From a virus: DNA of 64,000 bases. The notes beneath the pieces were generated by a model. It searched no databases and was not told the origin of the DNA. It saw nothing but the letters and a program-made list of their open reading frames with translations. Location of the stretch: the IMG/VR virus record IMGVR_UViG_3300032032_000003, positions 1 to 64,000 of that record; one strand, written 5' to 3'. Below are positions 51,269 through 60,407 of the stretch, piece by piece (the stretch's first letter is position 1; each line of letters begins with the position of its first letter). A program made the translations under genes and the position numbers.

Positions 51269-51481
51269 TTAGCGTATCCAACACTTATATCCTGTGCAAT
51301 CGTCTAGCTCGCTGCCACAATGGTAACAATAGCCTGCTGCTTTGGCATTCTGTTCTTCTTGCTCTTGTACAGCTGCGTCTGCTATTAAACCCATTTCAAG
51401 GTCACGCACTTCTTCAGGCGTATATTTGCCTCCAGAAGTTTCTGCTAGGATTGAATGACGGTCTTCTACTTTATTAGTCAT
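51269..51481 (-). CDS. Small zinc-ribbon-like protein
   Basis: The 70-residue protein has an acidic helical N-terminal part (EEVRDLEMGLIADAAVQEQEEQ) and ends with CYHCGSELDDCTGYKCWIR, where two or more Cys pairs could bind one zinc ion. It overlaps the ligase stop by 8 bases and abuts the fusion gene. It might be a partner of the nuclease or ligase, but no function can be read from it. Confidence 0.65.
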   Translation of the reverse strand: MTNKVEDRHSILAETSGGKYTPEEVRDLEMGLIADAAVQEQEEQNAKAAGYCYHCGSELDDCTGYKCWIR

Positions 51482-52577
51482 TTCTCACTCCTACACCCCA
51501 GTCAATAACAACAGGAAATCTAGGAACTCCGTCTGGGGATAATTCAAAGTATCTACATGTCACCCACGTAGGTTTTACTTCCTGTTCTAATAAATCTTTT
51601 AACAATGCTTGGTTGCCACGAACTCCACTTCTAAATGTTCTACCATCTCCAAGTTTTAGTTCAAAGTGTTTGGCGTAACCAGACCAGTTGCCTGATCCTT
51701 CTAACACTTCAACAACATCAAATTCTTCAGTTATAAACTCTTTCCTTTTTAACAAATTCTTACTTCTTTTGTTATCGTAAGGCTCGTTGTTTCTAACCAT
51801 TTGTCCTTCAAAACCATCTTCAGTATATTCTGAGTATAACTTATCTAAAGCTTCCTGATCATCACATACTTCAGTTGGAACATAAACTACTTTTGGATTA
51901 TGTACTCTCGATAGACCATTAAATCTGTCTAAGAATCGTTTGCTTGTATCATCTTTATCAAAACAATCATAAACATGGTACTCAACTAAGTCCATACACT
52001 CTTCTAATTCTTCTTCGCTTGGTTTCACTTTACGAACAAGACTTGTAATTTTATTAAAATTAGCTTTCAGTTTGTGGTTGTAAAGTTCTCCATCTAAAAC
52101 TATATTTGGATAGTGTTCAAAAAAGTCTATTAATGCTGCCTCTATATGAGGGCATGTAGTGATTTCTTTTCCTGCTCTAGTATATAGTCCATCTACTCTA
52201 GCAATACATCTAATACCATCTAGTTTTGGTTGACTAATACCACTTGACTGTGGCCTTTTAGTATAGTCATGTGCAAGTTGTGGTTTGAATTTATCGTATT
52301 TGTCAACGTTTGCTTCGTCTCTGAAATACTCTTTTTCAATTCTTTTATCCCACAATGCTTGGGCTTCTTTCTGAGCTTGTTCAAAACTTGTTGTGGCATT
52401 TGCTTTGCCAAAGTTTTTATCAAATGTTTCTTTCCATTCAGAAGTTACAAGGTTACCATCTTTAATTCCTGAAATAGTTCTTATTCCAGGATTAATTGGA
52501 CCACTGTATTCAACTGTCCATTCACGAATGTTTCCGTTTGTGTCTCTTTTGTAGAGTGTTTGTAATGGATATATCAT
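51474..52577 (-). CDS. ATP-dependent DNA ligase
   Basis: The 367-residue protein has an N-terminal WGR-like part (LYKRDTNGNIREWTVEYSG, KNFGKANATTSFEQAQKEAQALWDKR, residues 8-79), then nucleotidyltransferase motifs: I KLDG (K118), IIIa/III VLDGELYN, IV EGQMVRN, V LLKRKEF, and an OB-like C-domain (WSGYAKHFELKLGDGRTFRSGVRG). It is shorter than T4 gp30 (487 residues). It seals nicks. The Pnk-like 3'-phosphatase behind the twin promoter could prepare its ends. Confidence 0.92.
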   Translation of the reverse strand: MIYPLQTLYKRDTNGNIREWTVEYSGPINPGIRTISGIKDGNLVTSEWKETFDKNFGKANATTSFEQAQKEAQALWDKRIEKEYFRDEANVDKYDKFKPQLAHDYTKRPQSSGISQPKLDGIRCIARVDGLYTRAGKEITTCPHIEAALIDFFEHYPNIVLDGELYNHKLKANFNKITSLVRKVKPSEEELEECMDLVEYHVYDCFDKDDTSKRFLDRFNGLSRVHNPKVVYVPTEVCDDQEALDKLYSEYTEDGFEGQMVRNNEPYDNKRSKNLLKRKEFITEEFDVVEVLEGSGNWSGYAKHFELKLGDGRTFRSGVRGNQALLKDLLEQEVKPTWVTCRYFELSPDGVPRFPVVIDWGVGVRND

Positions 52578-52991
52578 CTATGATCTCACCATTGTAGAAC
52601 CGCCTCTGTTAAGGCCTTCTGCTCTAGTACCACCTGCTGAGTAACCAGCTATATAATGTGGTCCTGTCCATGCTACGCTGTAGTCTTCAAAAACATTTCC
52701 TCTAGGTCTATTAAGAGCTGGAGCATTGTAACCTGCTGCTTTAAGGATATCACCTTCACGGAATCTTTCATGTGTTAAATTTACAAATCCCCAAACACTT
52801 CTTTCTGAGAGAATTTTAATAAATTTACGGCCAACTTTTACTTCAAGTGCGTCCCTGAATTCTTTGATTTTGGCTTCTCCACGATCCATGTCGTACCCAT
52901 TAGCTTTAAAGCTTTTAATGGTCCATCTTTCGTAATCCTTGGCAATGGCATCTAGTAGTATGTCTAGTTTTGCTTTTAGTTCTTCATTCAT
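52578..52991 (-). CDS. First gene of ligase operon, unknown function
   Basis: From ATG 52991 (8 bases after GAGGA) the protein is 137 residues; a longer frame up to 53060 runs through the promoter and is rejected. It is basic with a helical first half (MNEELKAKLDILLDAIAKDYERWTIKSF...MDRGEAKIKEFRDAL) and a Gly/Asn/Arg-rich end. I do not recognise it. It precedes the ligase gene directly and may be a DNA-metabolism accessory protein. Confidence 0.65.
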   Translation of the reverse strand: MNEELKAKLDILLDAIAKDYERWTIKSFKANGYDMDRGEAKIKEFRDALEVKVGRKFIKILSERSVWGFVNLTHERFREGDILKAAGYNAPALNRPRGNVFEDYSVAWTGPHYIAGYSAGGTRAEGLNRGGSTMVRS

Positions 52992-53027
52992 ATTAATTGT
53001 CCTCACTTTTTTATTTAATATACATAC

Positions 53028-53056
53028 ATTATGCACTATCCCGGACCATAAGTCAA
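53028..53056 (-). promoter_or_regulatory. Sigma70-type early promoter (copy B)
   Basis: TTGACT (53056-53051) and CATAAT (53033-53028) with an exact 17-base spacer on the minus strand. 52999-53060 repeats 11996-12058 with about three differences, and AAAAGAGTGATCA lies upstream of both. It should drive 52991 to 49316. The 53061-53164 stretch holds no gene I can support. Confidence 0.75.
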
Positions 53057-53164
53057 GCATTTTTTTGATTATTTGATCACTCTTTTGATGTTTTTTATAG
53101 GCACGCTCCTAAGTTATTGATCTTTGAACATCGTATATGTGCTCTAGGCAAGGATCACCCCCTT

Positions 53165-53479
53165 TTAATCGTTGTATATGGGTCCTAACTTCTTTTTAAC
53201 TCTTTTCAATGAGTCTCGGATGGCAGTAGACTTCTTGTCTTTTCGCCCGTAATCGTCTGCTAAAGCCGAAGTGGGATTAGCATCTGCTACCCTAGATAAA
53301 ACCTGTTTAAAACCATCGGGCGGTCTTGTACGGTCTCCTGTTCCTCCTATTATGTTCGGAGCTCCAATTATTTGTCTTAGGTGTGGGTTGTCTGATATCA
53401 ATGCCTCCATTGCTGAAATCGATAATAACTGATCTTCAACCTCTCCGGTGATGGTATTCTCGATTGTATATATTGGCAT
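53165..53479 (-). CDS. Conserved T4-like small protein, unknown
   Basis: The 104-residue protein starts MPIYTIENTITGEVEDQLLSISAMEALISDNPHLRQIIGAPNIIGGTGDRTRPPDGFKQVLSRV. The opening 'MP.YtfentkTGe......is....l..nPh..q' is common in T4-like genomes and looks like a FmdB-type zinc-ribbon start without its Cys residues. The C-terminal part is basic and helical. It belongs to the operon that includes the upstream 100-residue gene. Function unknown. Confidence 0.6.
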   Translation of the reverse strand: MPIYTIENTITGEVEDQLLSISAMEALISDNPHLRQIIGAPNIIGGTGDRTRPPDGFKQVLSRVADANPTSALADDYGRKDKKSTAIRDSLKRVKKKLGPIYND

Positions 53480-53489
53480 TATCTTATCC

Positions 53490-53792
53490 TTATTGAACCG
53501 CGATCGCGATTTCTTCTACACTATCTATAATTTTAAAGATAGTCTTTTTACTTTGCGTTGAAAAGAGCTCAGAATTATAACCTTGTATTAGGCATTCCTT
53601 GATATATAGTGGATCAAGTCTTTTTAAAACAGGTCGTGAATATCTTAACTCCTTAAATCCCCAAGTATTCAAACACAGTAAAGCAAGATCTATTTCTTCT
53701 TCAGTATAAAAAGCCATCCGATAACCTTTAATTACTTTGGCTTTCGGTTCTTTTTTCTTAAATGGAATTACCTTTGCCTTCTGTGTGTCCAT
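53490..53792 (-). CDS. Small protein, unknown
   Basis: The 100-residue protein has a Lys-rich start (MDTQKAKVIPFKKKEPKAKVIKGYRMAFYTEEEIDLALLCLN) and a helical body without recognised motifs. A late promoter lies five bases before the ATG (predicted start on the A of ATG), although the carbamoyltransferase transcript may also read through. No ribosome site is visible. Late expression suggests a virion or assembly role, but this is only inferred from the promoter. Confidence 0.55.
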   Translation of the reverse strand: MDTQKAKVIPFKKKEPKAKVIKGYRMAFYTEEEIDLALLCLNTWGFKELRYSRPVLKRLDPLYIKECLIQGYNSELFSTQSKKTIFKIIDSVEEIAIAVQ

Positions 53793-53797
53793 ACTTC

Positions 53798-53805
53798 TAT
53801 TTATA
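53798..53805 (-). promoter_or_regulatory. T4-type late promoter TATAAATA
   Basis: Exact minus-strand core just past the carbamoyltransferase stop, five bases before the ATG at 53792. Confidence 0.65.
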
Positions 53806-53807
53806 GG

Positions 53808-55229
53808 TCAAAACACTTTGATATCGTATTTTTGAGCAAACATTTTACCGTCTTGAACTGTATTTACAATTGGTTTACCTTTTATATTAAGGCTCGTATT
53901 TAGTAACATAGGGCAACTTGTTTGATCTTTCCATGCTACTAATAATTGATATAGGCCTGGATGTTGTTTTCTATTAACTGTTTGAACTCTTGAAGTACCA
54001 TCAACATGAACTATTGCAGGGTATTTCTCAGGCTCTTTGCATTTGACTGTATATTGCATATATGGAATTTCTTTAGTTGGCATTTCAAAATATTTGTGTG
54101 CTTCTTCTTCTAATATAACAGGAGCAAAAGGTCTAAATTTCTGTCTCCTTTTTATTTTATTTACTCTGTCCTTTATGTCTGTGCCTCGAGGGTCTGCTAA
54201 TAATGAACGGTTGCCTAATGCCCTTGGGCCAAACTCTGCTCTGCCGTTAGCTACTCCTACTATATTTCCTTTAAGTAATTCCTCTATTAATTCTTGTGCA
54301 GGATATGGACCTGGTATATTGTATCCTAAATAAGGTGTAAACTCTACGTGCTGGTGTGTATGTGCTAGAACAGCTCCTAATGATGATCCGGCATCTCCTG
54401 GGTTAGGCATTATCCATACATTATCATAATACTCTAATGCAATAGCATTTGCTACACAATTTAATGCACAGCCTCCTTGCAATACTAAATTATTTGAGAT
54501 GTCCCACTTTTTAGATATCTCTAATATTTTTCTAAATTCTTCTTCGTATATTTTTTGTGCTGCTGCTGCAAAATCAAAATACATTGTATTATGTGGATCG
54601 TCTTGATCCCACGCAAAATTTCTGCAACCTTTTTGTAGGTTTAATTGTAATAGTTTTTTCATGGGTTCATAATACTTGTCTGGATCTCCATACGCAGCCA
54701 TACCCATTAAAATATATTCGTCTTCGTTTGCTTTTAATTCACACCTGTCTGTAATGGCAGAATAAAACATTCCTAAAGAAGTGGGATAACGTGTGCTCCA
54801 TCGCTTACCTAGTGCACCACTCCATATACTTGAAGTCGTCCACTCTCCAATGGCATCTATTACTATAATATTAGAATTAATAAAAGGACTTGTAAACATA
54901 CCCGCTGCTGCATGTGACTGATGGTGTGTGTTGTATTTTACTGTCCAATAATCTAAACCATAAGATCTAAGTAATGCTTTAACATTATTCTTTTGCCATT
55001 TTTGTCCACTATATACACGTCTTGTATTTTTCCAAAAAGGACTTTCGTGCCAATATAATGCCTCGGGCTCACCATATTGTAATGCATCGTTTACTAATGC
55101 CCGGTTTAAATTCTTATCATTTTTAATACCACTATACCGTTCGGCATGTCCTGCAAACAATATTTGATCTTCTTCAATCACAGAAATTGCCGCGTCATGG
55201 TGGCCTGCTGATAATCCCCATCTAATCAT
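53808..55229 (-). CDS. Carbamoyltransferase (NodU/CmcH family)
   Basis: From ATG 55229 the protein is 473 residues; the longer frame to 55325 lies inside the upstream gene. It shows family landmarks: WGLSAGHHDAAISVIEED (residues 4-21), HHQSHAAAG (102-110) for metal/carbamoyl phosphate binding, LQGGCALNCVANA, FGPRALGNRSLLADPR and MLLNTSLNIKGKPIV. It should transfer a carbamoyl group to a hydroxyl of a sugar, natural product or modified base. It overlaps the upstream GT-like gene by 8 bases. Shorter than NodU (~560 residues), but both domains seem present. Confidence 0.9.
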   Translation of the reverse strand: MIRWGLSAGHHDAAISVIEEDQILFAGHAERYSGIKNDKNLNRALVNDALQYGEPEALYWHESPFWKNTRRVYSGQKWQKNNVKALLRSYGLDYWTVKYNTHHQSHAAAGMFTSPFINSNIIVIDAIGEWTTSSIWSGALGKRWSTRYPTSLGMFYSAITDRCELKANEDEYILMGMAAYGDPDKYYEPMKKLLQLNLQKGCRNFAWDQDDPHNTMYFDFAAAAQKIYEEEFRKILEISKKWDISNNLVLQGGCALNCVANAIALEYYDNVWIMPNPGDAGSSLGAVLAHTHQHVEFTPYLGYNIPGPYPAQELIEELLKGNIVGVANGRAEFGPRALGNRSLLADPRGTDIKDRVNKIKRRQKFRPFAPVILEEEAHKYFEMPTKEIPYMQYTVKCKEPEKYPAIVHVDGTSRVQTVNRKQHPGLYQLLVAWKDQTSCPMLLNTSLNIKGKPIVNTVQDGKMFAQKYDIKVF

Positions 55230-57945
55230 TTTTATAAGGATGCAAAGATAACAAGATATCTCTTTTTCTGTCTTTAAGTTGTTGGTGTTTGTTTTGGTGT
55301 AGGAAGTGAAACCTGTTAAATGCAAGTTTATGTCTTATTGAATTATACTTTTCATTTTTATCATCTGTTGATATTCCTTTCCAATTCTCTAGTTGATCTA
55401 TTATGCACTGGAGTCTTTGTTTTGGATCTTTAAAGGCATCATAAAATTCATCAAACATTTCTGGGAAAGTTTGATACCCTTGTTGTCTTAAATATCGAAG
55501 TGTGTATGGAAGGCCTACAATAATAAATGGGTGATAGTTCATTAAAGGTTTATATGTTTTTTCTGTAATAAACAGGTTCATTAATTGATTGGAATCGTTT
55601 TCATAAAAAATTGTTTCGTTGACTAGGGAAAAATATGATGATTCATATAATGTTTTGTCAAAATACCTATCATCTTGTTGTAGTTTTTCTGATGAAATAT
55701 CTAATTTTAACTGGCGGGGCTCTCTAAAATATTCATTTAAATGATCTCTCTGTGTTTTAGTATTAAATAAATCATTATTAATTTGATCTAAAGTCGACTT
55801 CCAATGCCTTTTGTATTGTGCTGCTCCTCCATCTTCTCCATAGAATCGTAATAAGAAGCTGATATAAGAGTTAGTTTTATCATAACCTAATCGATCTAAT
55901 TCTGATACAATCGCTAGTCTATGTTGTCTAGGTAAACCATTAAAACATAATAAGTCGCGGGTTTTATCTTCCGCTGTTGGAACACTATGTATTGTTTCAC
56001 GTTCATAGATAGAGTCTGGTTGAATAAACTCTCTTGCGTTGTCTATAGTAAACAATCCTCTTTCCAATGGATCTGTTCTTAATACATATTGTTGTCTATA
56101 TAAAAATTGAAAATAATCATAACCAATTGTTTTGGTAAATTCACTTTGTTGTCCGGCCGGATTATTGGCAATCCAATGATCATAATTCTTAGTAAAGTTT
56201 ATATCGCCATATATAAAATAAGAATATATTCCATTTAACTTTTCGGCTGTCATGGCCCCATTTAATTTTTCCATCCACCAATGTGAATCTAAATGGAATC
56301 CTTCGTGAGGGAATACAAAAACTATTTGCATCATTCTCTTTCTAGCTAGATCTTTTACTTTTTCCGGTATGTCTGCTATAAGGTTAGAAATGCCTTCTAA
56401 ATAAGCAATTTCGATAAAATAATAATTATGTAAAGGATGGTTTTTACCGTGTACATTTTCATTAAATTTGTTTATGTCCATCAACTTATGATTTAAATCT
56501 GCGTATTCATACCACCATTGCATGTTTGATCTTTGAGAAGCAGTAACATTTAAACCATCTCTAAAACAGTTTCCAGGAACATATGGCTGATCTTGTGCAA
56601 TAGGCCTACCTGATACAGGTCCTTGCTTGAGCTTGTCAAACCACAAGTAAAAAATATCAGTAGGATTGTGAAAAGATCTATCAACTATAAAAGGAGGAAC
56701 AATTTCCCCGAAACGATCTGGACTTGCAACCGCGTTGGACGGCATACCTATTTCCCATTGTCCTGATTTCCAATGAGGACGTCTAGGTTGTGGAGGATAA
56801 TCTTTAGCAAACTCTTCCATTGTGAAGTAATGCTCCCATGGCACTTGTATAGAATTTTGTTCTTTTGATTTAAATACCTCATCTATATTGTCTACTCTTT
56901 CCCAATTTTCTTTTATGACTTCACCTAAACGTTTTCTATTAGCCCATAGTCGTGGTGAGAGCTCATTATATTTGTCCTCTAACTCCTCATGGCTAAGTGC
57001 TGTTATTCTCTCCAATTGATTTGTTATATAGTCTATTCGTCTTTCATAGTCAGGGTGTGACATGGCTTGTAAAATATCTGGAAACATGTCTTCAAAAATA
57101 TCAAAGCCCATTTCTTTTAATTTTTTATAGAGATTTTGATCTCCTAATATTAAGAAAGGCCTTAAACCTATTATAGGTTTAAAAGTTTTTTCACTTAAGA
57201 ATATATCTGAATGAATACACGATTCTGTAACTACTGTAAGAAAATGTCTGCTCCAATTTTCAACATCACCTAACGTAGCAATATCATTACAGCTTTGTCC
57301 TACCCACTCTGACATTAATGGTTGGTCTTCTATTTCATGTTCTTCATCTAATATAATTGGATTTTTAAATTTGTAATCATTGTGTGGTTCCATGGCTGAG
57401 ATAATTCCAAAATTTTCTAAGCCTTGATCATGTATCTTATTTAAAAGTGTGACTCTATGATCATGTGGTTTTCTGTTGTAGCACAAAAAATGTTTACCAT
57501 TTTGTCCAACTGTTCCATCTGGTTTACGGGCTAACTTAGGAGGGTTTATCCATTTCGCCCTTGCATAACTTGCCCAATGATTGTCTATATACTTTAACCA
57601 ATAACTAAAATAATATCCTTTGTTTGTATTGCCTACATGATAAACTTTATCGAAATTATCTTGTATCAATTGGTGTGCGTCTTTTCTTTTATTAATGCAA
57701 TTTGTATTTTCCCAGTCTGGTCCTGAGTACACCGCTGCTTCAGTACATGTAGTTTCTGAAATAAACTTTTTTAATCCTTTTAAATCATCACCCAACCAGG
57801 TTGAGTTTATCAAACAAATGTTCCCCGGCAATCTATCTAAAAGATTTTGAACGATGCCTGTTTCCATTTTGCTTATAGATGTTGAAGCCTCTGGCCAGCC
57901 GGCTTGTGTTGGGTCGTCAAAACCAATTGTATAATATCTATTCAT
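55222..57945 (-). CDS. Tandem-domain GT-like protein (two copies of one module)
   Basis: The 907-residue protein contains the same module twice. Copy 1 has HFLCYNRKPHDHR (residues ~152-164) and TESCIHSDIFLSEKTFKPIIGLRPFLILGDQNLYKKLKEMGFDIF (240-284); copy 2 has LLCFNGLPRQHR and FITEKTYKPLMNYHPFIIVGLPYTLRYLRQQGYQTF. The EKT(F/Y)KP...PF(L/I)I block resembles the nucleotide-sugar site of GT10/exostosin-like transferases. The third local copy is the C-domain of the 49316-51268 fusion. It overlaps the radical SAM gene upstream and the carbamoyltransferase downstream by 8 bases each, so all are probably cotranslated. Confidence 0.7.
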   Translation of the reverse strand: MNRYYTIGFDDPTQAGWPEASTSISKMETGIVQNLLDRLPGNICLINSTWLGDDLKGLKKFISETTCTEAAVYSGPDWENTNCINKRKDAHQLIQDNFDKVYHVGNTNKGYYFSYWLKYIDNHWASYARAKWINPPKLARKPDGTVGQNGKHFLCYNRKPHDHRVTLLNKIHDQGLENFGIISAMEPHNDYKFKNPIILDEEHEIEDQPLMSEWVGQSCNDIATLGDVENWSRHFLTVVTESCIHSDIFLSEKTFKPIIGLRPFLILGDQNLYKKLKEMGFDIFEDMFPDILQAMSHPDYERRIDYITNQLERITALSHEELEDKYNELSPRLWANRKRLGEVIKENWERVDNIDEVFKSKEQNSIQVPWEHYFTMEEFAKDYPPQPRRPHWKSGQWEIGMPSNAVASPDRFGEIVPPFIVDRSFHNPTDIFYLWFDKLKQGPVSGRPIAQDQPYVPGNCFRDGLNVTASQRSNMQWWYEYADLNHKLMDINKFNENVHGKNHPLHNYYFIEIAYLEGISNLIADIPEKVKDLARKRMMQIVFVFPHEGFHLDSHWWMEKLNGAMTAEKLNGIYSYFIYGDINFTKNYDHWIANNPAGQQSEFTKTIGYDYFQFLYRQQYVLRTDPLERGLFTIDNAREFIQPDSIYERETIHSVPTAEDKTRDLLCFNGLPRQHRLAIVSELDRLGYDKTNSYISFLLRFYGEDGGAAQYKRHWKSTLDQINNDLFNTKTQRDHLNEYFREPRQLKLDISSEKLQQDDRYFDKTLYESSYFSLVNETIFYENDSNQLMNLFITEKTYKPLMNYHPFIIVGLPYTLRYLRQQGYQTFPEMFDEFYDAFKDPKQRLQCIIDQLENWKGISTDDKNEKYNSIRHKLAFNRFHFLHQNKHQQLKDRKRDILLSLHPYKND

Positions 57946-59200
57946 ATATAAATGGGTCCTGTTTTCTAATACGTTTTAAGTTCCAATCAGGGTCTATGCT
58001 TGCTATCTCTGGTAATTCTTCCTGCCAAGTTTGATCTCTTACTGCATCAATTCTTTCCATTTCTAAAATAAACCGTTCAACCATTTTAGGATTTTCTTTT
58101 TGTGAATTCATAAAATCTATAAAACCATTAATGTGTTGTATCAAAGTCTGTATTTTCCATGGTTGTTCGTATGTTTCTTTTAATTCTTTTTCCCACTCTC
58201 TCCATACAATTTCTATTTCTTTCTTTTTTCTCTCAGGTAAAATTCCAACGTTTAACCAAAAAGGAAAGTGAACTAGATTTATATTAAAATTAAATGGTTC
58301 ATCTATTAATCCTTGTCTTAACAATTCACGATGGAAGTCTGGTATGTGCATAGCGTTTTGTATGCTAACTGTAGCATTAATACCAAACTCTACTTTAGGT
58401 GTTTTTTCTTTCATTTCTAATCTGTTATTGACCCACTTCTCCCAATCTAAACCTGTACGAACAAACTCTCCTCGAGGGCCGTAGCCATCTAAACTTGCTG
58501 ACATTGTTACCCTTTTAAACTTACCCCATGAATCTAATATGTTTTGACTTTTATAAAAGAACTGACTTAAATTTGAATTATAAACTAAATGTACACTTGT
58601 TCTTCCCATTTCTATAAGTCTATTAATAATCCTATAATGTTCTTCCATCATTAAAGGTTCCCCACCAGCAAAATATATTTTTTCTACTATAGGAAAATAA
58701 GGCTCTATTTCCTCCCACAATTCAAAAACTCTTCCAGGTTCCGGAAGGTCAGGTGGTAAACTACCCCATATCTTTTTAGTATCTTTATACCAACCAGAGC
58801 TTAGTTGTGGGCCACAGCTACGACATGAGAAGTTACATATATTAGAAAAACGAAAGTCCCAATATGCTAAATCCATATCATCTAATGTTCCGTCTTCTTT
58901 TACATTGTCCCATTTTTTTAAATGAGGAGCAAAGTCTCTTGCTGAGGTATTTCTAAAAGATTCATTACCTGTGTCTTCTTCTTTAAAACAATTAACACAT
59001 TCAGGAGGTCTTTCCCCTGCTAACATCTGCCTTCTGATTCTACGCATAGGATCATCATTCCAAATCTCTTTCAAAGTATTGTTTTTTAGTGAACCTACTT
59101 GATGATCTATATTTCCAAGACAACAAGCATACACATCTTTATTAGGCCATGTATGTAAATGTATTACAGGTAATACGCACTTAGTATCTTTATCTGTCAT
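57938..59200 (-). CDS. Twitch-domain radical SAM protein
   Basis: The 420-residue protein has an N-terminal twitch-type part with Cys at 8, 26, 27, 68 and 71 (VYACCLG, PPECVNC), likely for an auxiliary Fe-S cluster, then the radical SAM motif CNFSCRSC (122-129), YFAGGEPLMMEEH and NATVSIQNAMHIPDF. The shared 'LkeIWNdd.mr.iR.qMLaGe' segment marks the twitch part of this phage family. It is one of at least five tandem paralogues (57938 to beyond 64000), overlapping its neighbours by 8-11 bases. It likely modifies a peptide or small molecule; substrate unknown. Confidence 0.85.
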   Translation of the reverse strand: MTDKDTKCVLPVIHLHTWPNKDVYACCLGNIDHQVGSLKNNTLKEIWNDDPMRRIRRQMLAGERPPECVNCFKEEDTGNESFRNTSARDFAPHLKKWDNVKEDGTLDDMDLAYWDFRFSNICNFSCRSCGPQLSSGWYKDTKKIWGSLPPDLPEPGRVFELWEEIEPYFPIVEKIYFAGGEPLMMEEHYRIINRLIEMGRTSVHLVYNSNLSQFFYKSQNILDSWGKFKRVTMSASLDGYGPRGEFVRTGLDWEKWVNNRLEMKEKTPKVEFGINATVSIQNAMHIPDFHRELLRQGLIDEPFNFNINLVHFPFWLNVGILPERKKKEIEIVWREWEKELKETYEQPWKIQTLIQHINGFIDFMNSQKENPKMVERFILEMERIDAVRDQTWQEELPEIASIDPDWNLKRIRKQDPFIYE

Positions 59201-60407
59201 AATCTTTTATCAAGTCATAAAATTCTGGGAAAACATCTTTATACTTTTCTTTTCGTATAATGTCTTGCCTGTTAGTAATGTCAAAGAATCTAAATAAAAG
59301 ATTCTCATCACGTTCAATTGTTAAGTAGTTTTTTACATTATCATAAAAAATTTCACCTTCAGCTTTTTCAAGTATCTTTTCCTTTATATTTATAGGAAGG
59401 ATAGCAGGATCATAGTAGTCAGGTTCCGTAACATAGTTAGGCGAAACGTAAGGAACAATCTCTTTAAAATATTCATGAAACTCTTTTAAATAAAATATGT
59501 TTAATATAGAAATTGTTTGTAGTATAGAACAAAAGATATTATCATGTCGTTCTTCTAATTCTTTAAACCATTTAATTGTTTCTAAAGTTTTGTCCCATTT
59601 AGCAGGGAACCTCATATATTCGTTTCGTCTTTCTATGTCGTCTATAGACCACATTAATTGTACTTCTTTAAATTCCTTCCAAGCATCTTCGTAGTCTTTG
59701 CCTGATACTGTTGTGTTTGTAGAATAAACTAAGGTAACATTTTTTGCTACATCTTTTTTAACAAGCTCTTCTAAAAACCCTAGGTGTTTGTCTATAAGTA
59801 ACGGCTCTCCACCGTTTACATAAACATACCTTAATTCGTCTATGTGTGGTAATAATTTATCCCAAAAGTTTTGATCTTTTGGCCAGTTCATATTAGTTTG
59901 TGGAACCTCTAAATAGCTCTTCTCTAAATCTAAAAGTTTCCATTCCTTTTTCCAACGTGAACTTGAAATAGGATTACATGTTCTGCATGCTAAGTTACAA
60001 TGGTTTCCTAGACGTAGTTCTATAAATTCATAATTAACTTCTTTTAGTGTACCGTCTATGTTTGTTATTTTTATAGCATCTTCTTCTTTAAAATTTAACC
60101 TTTGAGATTCAACTGTTCTTTTACTAGGGTTACCGGCTGCTTCAGAGTTCCAACATTTTTTACATTGATCTGGATACTCTCCATTAAGCATTTTTAATCT
60201 AACATCATTAAAACTTTCACTGTTAGTTATTTTGTTGAAGTCATATTTAGTGGCCAATAGCGTATTAAAGACTCTGGTTTGTGAGATTGTAAAGTGTGCA
60301 TTTGAAACACCATCTAGTGTTTCTGCCTCACAACACAAACTAACCTGTCCGTCAGGGTGTGTTGCTAAGTGATTCCACGGTAATGGACAAAATGATTTAG
60401 ATGCCAT
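59190..60407 (-). CDS. Twitch-domain radical SAM protein
   Basis: From ATG 60407 (nine bases after AAGGAG) the protein is 405 residues; a longer frame to 60431 is less likely. Twitch Cys lie at 7, 25, 26, 82 and 85 (FCPLPWNHL, SLCCE, QCKKC), the radical SAM motif CNLACRTC at 137-144, and YVNGGEPLLIDKH follows. It ends KYKDVFPEFYDLIKDYDR, an ending shared with the 61689 paralogue, so those two are closest. It overlaps the upstream stop by 11 bases. Confidence 0.86.
   Translation of the reverse strand: MASKSFCPLPWNHLATHPDGQVSLCCEAETLDGVSNAHFTISQTRVFNTLLATKYDFNKITNSESFNDVRLKMLNGEYPDQCKKCWNSEAAGNPSKRTVESQRLNFKEEDAIKITNIDGTLKEVNYEFIELRLGNHCNLACRTCNPISSSRWKKEWKLLDLEKSYLEVPQTNMNWPKDQNFWDKLLPHIDELRYVYVNGGEPLLIDKHLGFLEELVKKDVAKNVTLVYSTNTTVSGKDYEDAWKEFKEVQLMWSIDDIERRNEYMRFPAKWDKTLETIKWFKELEERHDNIFCSILQTISILNIFYLKEFHEYFKEIVPYVSPNYVTEPDYYDPAILPINIKEKILEKAEGEIFYDNVKNYLTIERDENLLFRFFDITNRQDIIRKEKYKDVFPEFYDLIKDYDR

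Noticed and set aside
52992-53060. N-terminal extension of the 52578-52991 gene to 53060
   Set aside because: The extension runs through the sigma70-type promoter and leader; ATG 52991 has a good GAGGA site.
53061-53164. Possible gene or terminator between the early promoter region and the 53165 gene
   Set aside because: No open frame with a ribosome site; the only inverted repeat (TAGG...CCTA near 53098-53112) is too short and lacks a T run.
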